46,636 nt of DNA, from positions 1-46,636 of the forward strand of contig PBMZ01000009.1 of assembly GCA_002722955.1 (NCBI GenBank), given 5' to 3'. Source of the stretch: Planctomycetaceae bacterium. Its GTDB lineage: Bacteria > Planctomycetota > Planctomycetia > Planctomycetales > Planctomycetaceae. The notes under the pieces were generated by a model, which made no database searches, was not told where the DNA came from, and saw only the letters and a list, made by a program, of their open reading frames with translations. A program made the position numbers and the translations under genes. Below are positions 16,898-24,742 of the stretch, piece by piece. Positions within the stretch are counted from its first letter, which is position 1. The number at the start of each line of letters is the position of its first letter.

Positions 16898-19174
16898 ATG
16901 AAAACAACGATCACATTCGCAGCTATTGCGCTTGTTGCTAGCTCTCTTCGATCCGCCGACGTACCCGCAACGCTGCCTGATCCCGACGCCAAACCTGGTG
17001 ACTCAACCAAGCCAGTCAAAGTCTACATCTTGGCAGGACAGTCAAACATGGTTGGCATGGGCAACCTGAGCGAAGCAAAAAACGTCTACACCGGCGTTTA
17101 CCTCAGTTCCGATCCTGCCGTTCCTACAGGCCCGTTCCAGATCTATAAAGTCGGCAATTTCAAAGTCTCTAGCCTAAAAGTTTATCAACCTGACGGTAAG
17201 CCGACTGATGAGCCAATCGCTGAGGGGCAATTCGAAGTACCAAAACGCGGTATCTATCAACTTCATCCGGGTAATGCTACTTGTATGATGCAGCTCGACG
17301 GCAAGGATGTCGTCCTCTGTAAGGCCGTTGGCAAGCCACTCCATCGAAACGTGACTCTCGAACCTGGCAAGCGTTACTCGTTCAAGTTATCAGGCTTCAA
17401 GGGAACGCCCCCACGGTTTTGGCTGGAAAAGACCGACTTGCTAGGCAACGGTGACTTGGAAGCAGTCGCCAAACGCGAGGGAAAGTTTCCATGGCTTGTT
17501 GACAAAGAGGGAAACTGGACCGTGCGCAAAGACGTCTACTTCCAAGAAGCACGTCTTGCTAAAGACGGTAAAGGCTCACCGCTCAGCGCGACGTCAAACG
17601 GCCGATCCATTGGACCGGAACTCGGCTTCGGACATGTATTGGGGACGTTCCACGACGAGCAGGTTTTGTTGATTAAGACGGCTCAGGGAAACCGTTCGCT
17701 TGGCTTCGATTTCCGTCCACCATCCAGCGGCCGAACTGACCCCAACAACAAATTTGAATCAGCAGAATATAAATTGATGGTCGAAGGCGTCCGCAAAACG
17801 CTCGACAACATCGACAAAGTCGTACCGGGCTATAATGGCGAAGGTTATGAAGTCGCTGGTTTCGTTTGGTTTCAAGGACACAAGGATAGCTTTGCCGAAC
17901 AAGCCATCGCCGAATACGAAAAGCATCTCGTCAATTTGATCAACGATGTGCGTAAAGAGTTCAAGGAACCGAAGCTCCCCGCGGTAGTCGCCACCGTCGG
18001 CTTCGGTGGACACAACATGCAGGACAAGTTTCAGCGAATACACAAAGCACAAATGGCCGTCGGGGACGCGAAACAACATCCCGAGTACGCGGGCACGGTG
18101 GCCTCGGTCGATACTCGCGACTTTTGGCGCGAGGTCGATGAATCACCCACGAATCAAGACTACCACTACAATCGCAACGCGGAGACTTACATGTTGATCG
18201 GAGATGCCATTGGCCGCGCGATGGTTGGTTTGCTTGACGGCAAAGCCGAACCGCTTCCGCTGACGCCTCGTCCAAGACGTACGGCTGGACAGCAGACAGC
18301 CGAGCTATCCGAGGAAGAGAAAGCTGCCGCACAAAAAGCCCTAAGGCCAATTATCCTTGATGGTATCGCAACATCTTACATCGCTAGTCCTCGGTACAAA
18401 AAATCTCTTCTGCAAGAAGCCAATGGCGAGCGACCACAGCGATTCAATCAGTTCCTACGCGGGTCGATGTTTGGTCTACTCAACTGTTATTGCGCGGCGG
18501 GAATTGACGATTACGAGTGGCACGTATTCGGCCCCGATCTCAACAAAGCCGAGTGGGATTACTTTAGCTTTGATCCACCGGAGGAATTGGACAAGACGAA
18601 AGGTAACCGCTACCGCAAAGTGACGTATCCTGCAGGGATGACGAATTGGACCAATCCCAAATTCAATCCCGTCAAAGCAGGTTGGAAGCAAGGCCTACAA
18701 CCTTTCGGTCAGATGGATGGCAAACTTGCACCAGTTTCAGCTTCCTGCACATCACCATTCTGCCGCTGCGGTGAGAAGCCCAAAACGCTTTGGGAAAAGG
18801 AAGTCCTTCTGATCCGCGGCACACTCGACATACCACCGTTGAAAGAGGACCACCGTTATCGCATCGTCCTCGGCGGAGCGGCTCATGTGAATTCGGGCGA
18901 GGGTTACGCCATCTACATCAATGGAAAGCTGCTTGCCGAATCCAATCGCGGCGTCGCAGTACGTCAAGGCGGCCAACCGCGCGGCGCTCACATCTACGTC
19001 GATTTTCAAAACGAATTCAAAGGTGGTAAAGTCACGATCGCTGTCAGCAGCTTTCTACGTTACAACCACCCCAGGATTAAACCTTTTCCACCACGTGGGC
19101 ACCTGACTTTGCAGCTCGAAGAGCAGAAGCTTCCTACCCAACTGATCCTCGGACAGGAAAATATCGCGGAGTAA
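16898..19174 (+). CDS. Secreted SASA-type acetylesterase with inserted domain and shared C-terminal module
   Basis: The product has 758 residues. A short signal peptide precedes KVYILAGQSNMVGMG, the SASA block I with Ser49. Between about residues 60 and 215 sits a PA14-like beta insertion (YTGVYLSSDPAVP... to DVYFQEARLAK). The SASA core then resumes (GPELGFGHVLG, GFVWFQGHKD; His in DYHYNRNAETY). Residues about 537-746 repeat the module seen at the end of the preceding protein, again with Cys residues (CTSPFCRCG) and TLWEKEVLLIRGT. I infer deacetylation of an external polysaccharide, with the module acting as a carbohydrate binder or anchor. It is co-transcribed with the PDZ/DUF6288-like gene. 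Confidence 0.85.
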   Translation: MKTTITFAAIALVASSLRSADVPATLPDPDAKPGDSTKPVKVYILAGQSNMVGMGNLSEAKNVYTGVYLSSDPAVPTGPFQIYKVGNFKVSSLKVYQPDGKPTDEPIAEGQFEVPKRGIYQLHPGNATCMMQLDGKDVVLCKAVGKPLHRNVTLEPGKRYSFKLSGFKGTPPRFWLEKTDLLGNGDLEAVAKREGKFPWLVDKEGNWTVRKDVYFQEARLAKDGKGSPLSATSNGRSIGPELGFGHVLGTFHDEQVLLIKTAQGNRSLGFDFRPPSSGRTDPNNKFESAEYKLMVEGVRKTLDNIDKVVPGYNGEGYEVAGFVWFQGHKDSFAEQAIAEYEKHLVNLINDVRKEFKEPKLPAVVATVGFGGHNMQDKFQRIHKAQMAVGDAKQHPEYAGTVASVDTRDFWREVDESPTNQDYHYNRNAETYMLIGDAIGRAMVGLLDGKAEPLPLTPRPRRTAGQQTAELSEEEKAAAQKALRPIILDGIATSYIASPRYKKSLLQEANGERPQRFNQFLRGSMFGLLNCYCAAGIDDYEWHVFGPDLNKAEWDYFSFDPPEELDKTKGNRYRKVTYPAGMTNWTNPKFNPVKAGWKQGLQPFGQMDGKLAPVSASCTSPFCRCGEKPKTLWEKEVLLIRGTLDIPPLKEDHRYRIVLGGAAHVNSGEGYAIYINGKLLAESNRGVAVRQGGQPRGAHIYVDFQNEFKGGKVTIAVSSFLRYNHPRIKPFPPRGHLTLQLEEQKLPTQLILGQENIAE

Positions 19175-19216
19175 AGCGAAAGCTGATTCTCAACATTGAT
19201 TTAGCTTTCCCACAAG

Positions 19217-21115
19217 ATGAGTAACCCGGTGTCTCGAAAAGTATTTATCTCGTCGCTTGGACAATTCTATCCTGGTGAACCAGTTTCGAACGAAGAAATG
19301 GAATGTCGTCTCGGGCAGGTTGGAGAGAGACCGTCGAGGCTTCGAGAAAAGATTCTTCGTCAGAACGGGATTCAACATCGCCATTATGCGATCGATGAAA
19401 ACCAGCAGACATTCATCTCGAATGCTCAAATGGCTGCCAATGCCGTTCGCGATGCTGTTCAGCGAACGCATTTCGAGTTGGAAGACTTTCCGTTGTTGGT
19501 TGCTGCGACGTCTCAAGGAGACGTTCCTCTGCCAGGATTCGCCAGTATGGTCCATGGCGAGCTGGAGATGCCACCCTGTGAGATAGCGACACTCCATGGA
19601 ATTTGTGCCAGCAGTGTCGCGGCACTTCGTCATACGCAACTCGCGATCAGCGCGGGTGAATTTGACCGCGGCTTGTGCATCGCTAGCGAGTTTCCCAGCC
19701 GATTACTGAAAGGATCGCGTTTTGAAGCTCAGGGTTTTGGCGACGAAAAGAGAATTCCTTTCGAGACCGAATTTCTGCGTTGGATGTTGTCGGATGGTGC
19801 CGGTGCGTTTGTTGTTAGTGACCGTCCAAATGAAACCGGTGTGTCGCTGGAGATTGAATCGATCGTACTGAAGTCATACGCCGGCCAGTGTCCACCTTGC
19901 ATGTTCGTTGGGAACAAGGAAGAAGTGGTCGACGCGACCTCAAGAGGTTGGCTCGACTATCCATCCTACGAATCCGCGGCAGCAGCAGGAGCAATCAACC
20001 TCCATCAGACAATCAACCTGTTAGAAGACATCGTCAGAAACTGCGTTAATGGTGTTTTCGAACTCGTAGAGAACGGATTGCTGGAACCCGATTCGATCGA
20101 CTGGTGGGTCACACACTATTCGTCTCATCTGTTCCGAGAGCAAGCATGCGAGCTTTTTGCCCGCGGTGGCCTGCCGATTCCTCAAGAGCGAATCTTCACA
20201 AACCTGTACGAACGTGGAAATGTCGGTGCCGCCGCCTTTCCGCTAATGCTTGAAGAGTTGCTCAGCAGCGGCCGGCTTGAGGCTGGTCAACGGCTCTTGT
20301 GCATCATTCCTGAGAGTGGGCGTTTTCTGTTCGGCTACGTCATTCTCAAAGTGGTCACCGCTGAAGCATCGTATTCGCCTTTAGCAACGACTTCGCAAGA
20401 AACTCACACCACGGAACCAACAGAAGCTCCAGACATCAAGACAAGTGGAGGCCCACTCGAAGAACACCTTGTCCGCCAGCTCGCCGGAGTCTGGTCAGAG
20501 TTCGAGAACCGATTGCTTAAGACGCCGATCATCCGAAAGATGTATGAAGGCCGCATGACCTTGAACGACTACCAAGAGTTGTTGTTCAATTTGAGACAAC
20601 AGGTCATCGATGGATCGCGATGGATTTCCCGCGCGGCATCTAATCTAACCGCGGATAACTTCGCAATACGGTCGGCATTCATTGGCCATTCCAGTGACGA
20701 ACATCGCGACTTCGAAATGATCGAGCGCGACTATGTTTCAATTGGTGGCCGACTGGAAGACATCCAATCCGGCAAGAAAAACATAGGAAGCGAAGCTCTT
20801 TCCGAATTCATCCTGAGTCGAGCCAGCCGAGAAAATCCGTTCGACTTGATCGGGGCGATGTTTATTATCGAAGGTCTGGGACGCCGTGTTGCCAGAAAGT
20901 GGGCCGAACGGATTCGTGATCAATTGAACCTGGAAGATCGCCAAGTCTCTTTCTTGATGTATCATTCCGAAAGCGATGATATTCATTTTCAGCGACTGGA
21001 CGCCGCAGTACAGTCCGGAGTGCTGACGGAACCGTTGGTCGAAGACATTGTCAAGACCGCGAAAGTGGTCGCTCGATTGTATGTGCTGCAACTTGAGGAA
21101 CTCGGACAATTCTAA
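19217..21115 (+). CDS. Ketoacyl-ACP synthase III-like enzyme fused to a haem-oxygenase-like diiron domain
   Basis: The product has 632 residues. Residues 1-375 are a KAS III-type thiolase fold: nucleophile Cys130 (GICASSVAAL), His300 (THYSSH, in place of HQAN) and Asn335 (ERGNVGAA), so the Cys-His-Asn triad is complete. After a Thr/Glu-rich linker (about 378-410), residues 412-632 are all-helical and resemble haem-oxygenase-like diiron oxidases/oxygenases. Candidate metal ligands are His491, Glu495/His496 and Glu500 (HSSDEHRDFE), Glu552 (IIEGLG), and Asp587/588 with His590 (HSESDDIHF). I cannot assign the first-helix ligand. By family knowledge, KAS III forms a beta-ketoacyl product from an acyl-CoA and malonyl-ACP; such diiron domains cleave or oxidise fatty acids or amines. 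I infer a one-polypeptide route to an oxidised or decarboxylated acyl product. Start of the next gene overlaps its stop. Confidence 0.8.
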   Translation: MSNPVSRKVFISSLGQFYPGEPVSNEEMECRLGQVGERPSRLREKILRQNGIQHRHYAIDENQQTFISNAQMAANAVRDAVQRTHFELEDFPLLVAATSQGDVPLPGFASMVHGELEMPPCEIATLHGICASSVAALRHTQLAISAGEFDRGLCIASEFPSRLLKGSRFEAQGFGDEKRIPFETEFLRWMLSDGAGAFVVSDRPNETGVSLEIESIVLKSYAGQCPPCMFVGNKEEVVDATSRGWLDYPSYESAAAAGAINLHQTINLLEDIVRNCVNGVFELVENGLLEPDSIDWWVTHYSSHLFREQACELFARGGLPIPQERIFTNLYERGNVGAAAFPLMLEELLSSGRLEAGQRLLCIIPESGRFLFGYVILKVVTAEASYSPLATTSQETHTTEPTEAPDIKTSGGPLEEHLVRQLAGVWSEFENRLLKTPIIRKMYEGRMTLNDYQELLFNLRQQVIDGSRWISRAASNLTADNFAIRSAFIGHSSDEHRDFEMIERDYVSIGGRLEDIQSGKKNIGSEALSEFILSRASRENPFDLIGAMFIIEGLGRRVARKWAERIRDQLNLEDRQVSFLMYHSESDDIHFQRLDAAVQSGVLTEPLVEDIVKTAKVVARLYVLQLEELGQF

Positions 21116-22053
21116 TGACCTCAACCGCCTCCGAAACGACCGATAATTCACCCAACACGCCCACTCCAACGGATGCAGCGACGCGGTTGGCAGACATCAG
21201 CCACGACCCGCGAGATCCCAACCCATGGGTTGCCTTGTATTTGGATACCAGCGTCCCGTTTCATCCGCACGCCAAAGCTGCAATTCTGATCGATAGCAGC
21301 TCGCGGTCGCGCCAGTTTCTGCTTCCCATCATCCGGCCGTTTTGCAGATTGGGGATCTGTTTTCTGAAGATACTCAAGACATTTGTGCCCAATGCGATTG
21401 CATCGTCGTGGCTGTTGCACCATTCCATCTATCTTGGACTGAAGTGGTTTGTCTCGCCGTATGCAAACTATCTGATCATGCGGCACTTCCACATGGCCTC
21501 GGAAATCCTGAAATTCGTCGCAGACAACGCACGCGGCGTCGACATTGAACTGTCTCCGCTGCATCCAGAAAAGCTGCGAGACCTAGTTGACGATGTCTTT
21601 TTGAAGCATGACCTCAACATTTACAACTTCATCATCAACATCAACAAACAACTGAACGAGCAAGACATCGAGCTGGAGCCGATCGATCCACTGAACTGCG
21701 ACTGCATTACTGACGGTGAGTTTGCCATCGAACGAATGCCAACAGGATGGCTCAACATCATTGACCTCGAGTCGGCGATCGAGATTTATACTCCCATGTA
21801 TCAATTGCTGCTGACCGACAGCGACTTCTGGCGAGCATGCAATTCACTCCAACTCGATGAAACGATAGCCCTCTACGCAACAACATTAATGGGCGATCAC
21901 AGATTCCTCGGCCTGGTGAATAATCGTCATCCGATCATCACAGAATCAACACTCGGAGCCGCCCATCGACTGATGCTACACGGCCTAGCCGTTGAGTTAC
22001 TGCACGCTCATCTGGTGAAGCATAAGCGGTTACAAGCAACGCATACTCCGTAG
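21115..22053 (+). CDS. Unknown protein coupled to the KAS III-diiron enzyme
   Basis: The product has 312 residues. Its ATG overlaps the TAA of the preceding gene by one base (TAATG), which predicts translational coupling and a shared function. It begins with a Ser/Thr/Pro-rich tail (about 1-25), then NPWVALYLDTSVPFHPHAK. A hydrophobic stretch (about 70-120: GICFLKILKTF, SSWLLHHSIYLGLKWFVSPY) may contact membrane or acyl chains. The rest is helical, with a His-rich motif MRHFHMASEIL and NIYNFIININKQLN. I do not recognise the family. A role in binding, modifying or handing on the acyl product of the fusion enzyme is inference from coupling only. Confidence 0.7.
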   Translation: MTSTASETTDNSPNTPTPTDAATRLADISHDPRDPNPWVALYLDTSVPFHPHAKAAILIDSSSRSRQFLLPIIRPFCRLGICFLKILKTFVPNAIASSWLLHHSIYLGLKWFVSPYANYLIMRHFHMASEILKFVADNARGVDIELSPLHPEKLRDLVDDVFLKHDLNIYNFIININKQLNEQDIELEPIDPLNCDCITDGEFAIERMPTGWLNIIDLESAIEIYTPMYQLLLTDSDFWRACNSLQLDETIALYATTLMGDHRFLGLVNNRHPIITESTLGAAHRLMLHGLAVELLHAHLVKHKRLQATHTP

Positions 22054-22243
22054 CTGGCAAGTCGTCGTAGCCGGCGGCTTGCGCGATAAACGTCAATCTA
22101 CGGACGCACCTCTGGCAAGTCGCGCTTCTTTCTCTTCTTATGACAGTAGTCACTCGTCTTGCTAGCATTTCAGTGTGATCTCGAATGCAGCGAATTCTTA
22201 GTTCAATTCTTCCATCAGACAACGTTCATTACGAGGACGACCA
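22054..22243. other. Intergenic region
   Basis: About 190 bp with no gene recognised. A short repeated CTGGCAAGTCG occurs at 22054-22064 and 22112-22122, otherwise no structure is seen. Confidence 0.35.
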
Positions 22244-22687
22244 ATGCAGTGTCAGTTTCAGGCCGGTGATAAGTGGGTGGCTGCGAACTTTTCGATCGCC
22301 AAAATCCACACGACGCCCAACGAGCTCTGTGGCAACGTCGATCTGACGGTCTCTTGCGACCCGCCCCTTGAATTCAAGGCCATGGAACCGTATCTGCGTC
22401 TCCGAGTTGCTGGTGACTCTGGCTTAGCCGACATTCTCGGTTACGGCAAGAAGCCAGACGGCCTGGAATTGATTTTCACTTCAGAGTGGGTCAGCGACAA
22501 TTTTGAATTGCCCGAATCTGTTGAAGTCGTCTGGACTGAATCAGGAGAAGAAGTGCTCGGGAGCTTGGATTTCGAAGAAGCGTCCGACGACGGCGAGCAC
22601 TCCACGGAAGAATCTGGTTCAGGCTGTGCTGCTTCCGTCCTCTTGATGGCTGTTCTGAGTGGGGCGGCGATCAGCGTGATGCTGTAA
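22244..22687 (+). CDS. Hypothetical tail-anchored protein
   Basis: The product has 147 residues with a GAGGACG ribosome-binding site 5 bases before the ATG. The N-terminal 100 residues are hydrophilic beta-rich sequence without a signal peptide. An acidic linker (EEASDDGEHSTEES) follows, then one hydrophobic stretch at the very end (CAASVLLMAVLSGAAISVML). This suggests a cytoplasmic domain anchored by its C-terminus. The family is not recognised. It stands alone and convergent to the interrupted minus-strand gene downstream. Confidence 0.55.
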   Translation: MQCQFQAGDKWVAANFSIAKIHTTPNELCGNVDLTVSCDPPLEFKAMEPYLRLRVAGDSGLADILGYGKKPDGLELIFTSEWVSDNFELPESVEVVWTESGEEVLGSLDFEEASDDGEHSTEESGSGCAASVLLMAVLSGAAISVML

Positions 22688-22750
22688 GCGCCGATCAGCT
22701 AAACAACATGAGACTGCAATGCACAACGATTGACGAGGACTTGCAGAATG

Positions 22751-23382
22751 TCACGAGTCGCCGTTGCTCTTCGGCCTTTTAACCTCGACGACTTTGACCG
22801 TCGGTCGTTTGGGCTTCTTCCGTTTCGGCTGACGGTGTTCTTTCTCGGCCAGTTCCAACGTTGCTCGTAGAAACGAAGGAATCCGACCACGAGCATCACT
22901 AGCAACACGTTTTCCACGAAGCCGAAGGTGCTGCGTTCGATCAACGACACGAAGCACAGTAGCGTCATCGCTAATCCGATCCGCAGCAACACGTTGTCGT
23001 GGTATAGGCATCCAACCAGGACGGCATAGACCGAGTATCCAAACATTGCCGCTACAGCAAAGACGACGGGCAACAGCCCCATCTGAATCGGCGTCAGCAA
23101 GAGGAGTGTCATCAAGCCCGTAAGTAACAACAAGATGCCGCTAAGCAAAACGTATCTTTCGGCGGCGCGAGTACGATCGTTCTCAAGCCGGATGGCGACA
23201 CGATCGAATTGCTTGCGAGCGACCAGGAATGACATCACCAACAGCAGTGCGACGAACACATGGCCCCAATAAGCCTAGTGTGATCTTTGATACATGCTGA
23301 TGGGACGAAAGATGTCGTGTTGCGGGTCGAGCAGCACGCAAACGACCTTAATTGCCAGCAATACCTTTGCGATGTGCTTCAT
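22751..23382 (-). pseudogene. Membrane protein gene, probably interrupted by a stop and a frameshift
   Basis: On the minus strand an ATG at 23382 begins MKHIAKVLLAIKVVCVLLDPQHD... and reads to an in-frame TAG at 23275-23277. The same frame then continues through AYWGHVFVALLLVMSFLVARK and five hydrophobic segments (YVLLSGILLLLTGLMTLLLL; VVFAVAAMFGYSVYAVLVG and others). Near 22880 the likely coding frame changes to one reading LELAEKEHRQPKRKK... and ending VVEVKRPKSNGDS at 22751; the original frame instead gives Arg/Ser-rich text to 22699. An alternative is an intact shorter protein starting at GTG 23259 and ending at 22699. I prefer a decayed gene, but either lesion could be a sequencing error. 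Family unknown. Confidence 0.45.
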
Positions 23383-23409
23383 CGGGCTGTCATACCGAAG
23401 GCCATCGGG

Positions 23410-23919
23410 CTACGAAAAATACTCGTCATCATCCAGAAGATCATTTTCCGTGATGATGCGGTGACCGTTATTGCTGAGAACTTCCAGACCTTGGTCAACT
23501 TCTTCGACGCCCAACGCAATCGCACCGTGACCTCGGCGACGATAGAGCAGCGGGTACGTGTAAAGAATGTTGACTTCCGCTTCGAGCAAAGTGTTGCAAA
23601 CGGTGACATACGGTTGAGGCTCGTCCGGCAATTCCACGCCGATAACGTCACTCTCATAAAACGGAAAGCTCGACAATTTGAACAGTTCCTGCCCGCGTTC
23701 AAAATTGTTGACCATAACTCGAATGATGGCACAGTCCGCCGAATCAACAATACTCAGCGCGATGATTCTTAGGTCGTAGCGTTCCAAATGCCGCAGCAGT
23801 TCATTGAGTTGACCAACTTTGTTTTCTAAAAACACGCAGAACTGTCGGAGACAGGGCCAATCTCGCCCGCGCAGCGTATCGGTTTCGTTAACTTCGCCGT
23901 CGCCAAATCCCATTGACAT
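23410..23919 (-). CDS. Tandem ACT-domain protein
   Basis: The product has about 169 residues from the ATG at 23919; an upstream start at 24003 would add 28 unconvincing residues, and an ATG at 23913 is also possible. ACT domain 1 begins RQFCVFLENKVGQLNELL and contains DLRIIALSIVDSADCAIIR. ACT domain 2 begins IGVELPDEPQPYVTV. ACT domains bind amino acids and usually regulate enzymes of amino-acid metabolism. This protein has no catalytic part, so it is presumably a free-standing sensor or regulator. The end is acidic (ENDLLDDDEYFS). It is divergent from the HAD gene at 24134. Confidence 0.85.
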   Translation of the reverse strand: MSMGFGDGEVNETDTLRGRDWPCLRQFCVFLENKVGQLNELLRHLERYDLRIIALSIVDSADCAIIRVMVNNFERGQELFKLSSFPFYESDVIGVELPDEPQPYVTVCNTLLEAEVNILYTYPLLYRRRGHGAIALGVEEVDQGLEVLSNNGHRIITENDLLDDDEYFS

Positions 23920-24081
23920 GGTCCGAGTCTCCGTCTTATACCCATCGACCGTTCGACTTCGTGCGTGCGTCGGCGACCTTCGCACGGCGGCCAGCAGTTG
24001 CACTCAACTCGTTGAACGAAAGGACTTTATGTGAAAAGGCAAAACGCGTCAACAAGGGGTTGTCGTAACTGTCTCGCAAAG

Positions 24082-24114
24082 AGAAGCCTGGCTTTTCGCA
24101 AAAGCCGGGCTTCT
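24082..24114. repeat. Intergenic palindrome AGAAGCC...GGCTTCT
   Basis: Arms of 15 bp at 24082-24096 and 24100-24114 pair with one mismatch around the loop CGC. The outer AGAAGCC/GGCTTCT also forms the palindrome at 42793-42807, so this is a dispersed family. It lies in the divergent gap 20 bp before the HAD gene. Confidence 0.8.
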
Positions 24115-24133
24115 AAGAATAAGGGAATCTTCT

Positions 24134-24736
24134 GTGATCCGCACTGCGTTCTTCGACATGGGCAACGTACTGACGTTCTTTTCACACGAGCGAATGTGCC
24201 AACAAGACGCCGAGGTCTGCGACAGCGATGCCACCGAAATCGCTCGCATTTTCTTCGAGACGACTCTCGAGACAGACTTCGAATGCGGTCGAGTATCTAA
24301 GCAGCAATTTCACCAGCGGTTTGAAGAGGAACTCGGCCACAGCGTCGACTTCGAGCGTCTCGAGCATGCCGGTTCTGACATCTTCAGGTTGAATGAAGAG
24401 ATCCTGCCGGTCCTGGATGAACTCAAGTCACGCGGCATCCGGCTCATTGTCCTGTCGAACACCAACGCATCTCACGTCGATTTCATCCGTGCCGAGTTTG
24501 ATTTGCTGCACCGATTCGATGATTACGTGTTCTCACACGAAGCCGGCGCGATGAAGCCGGACGCGGCGATTTATGACGTCGCTCTGAGCAAAGCGAATTG
24601 CGAAGCGAATGAATGCTTTTATACCGACGACATCGAAGCGTACATCTTGGCGGCGCGCGAGTTTAACATTCAGGCCGAAGTCTTCACCGACGTCGCAACG
24701 TTAAAGCAACACTTAACGGATCGCGGCGCATTGTAG
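24134..24736 (+). CDS. HAD-superfamily (subfamily IA) phosphatase
   Basis: The product has 200 residues with a GTG start behind AAGGGA. HAD motif I is FFDMGNVL (Asp8), the variant with Gly-Asn instead of DxDG that is typical of YihX-like sugar-phosphate phosphatases. Motif II is VLSNTN, motif III Lys is in GAMKPDAAIY, and motif IV is FYTDDIEAY. The cap domain lies between about residues 15 and 85. It should hydrolyse small phosphorylated metabolites in the cytoplasm; the substrate cannot be told. It converges on the BshC-like gene with 6 bp between them. Confidence 0.88.
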   Translation: MIRTAFFDMGNVLTFFSHERMCQQDAEVCDSDATEIARIFFETTLETDFECGRVSKQQFHQRFEEELGHSVDFERLEHAGSDIFRLNEEILPVLDELKSRGIRLIVLSNTNASHVDFIRAEFDLLHRFDDYVFSHEAGAMKPDAAIYDVALSKANCEANECFYTDDIEAYILAAREFNIQAEVFTDVATLKQHLTDRGAL

Positions 24737-24742
24737 CCTGTG

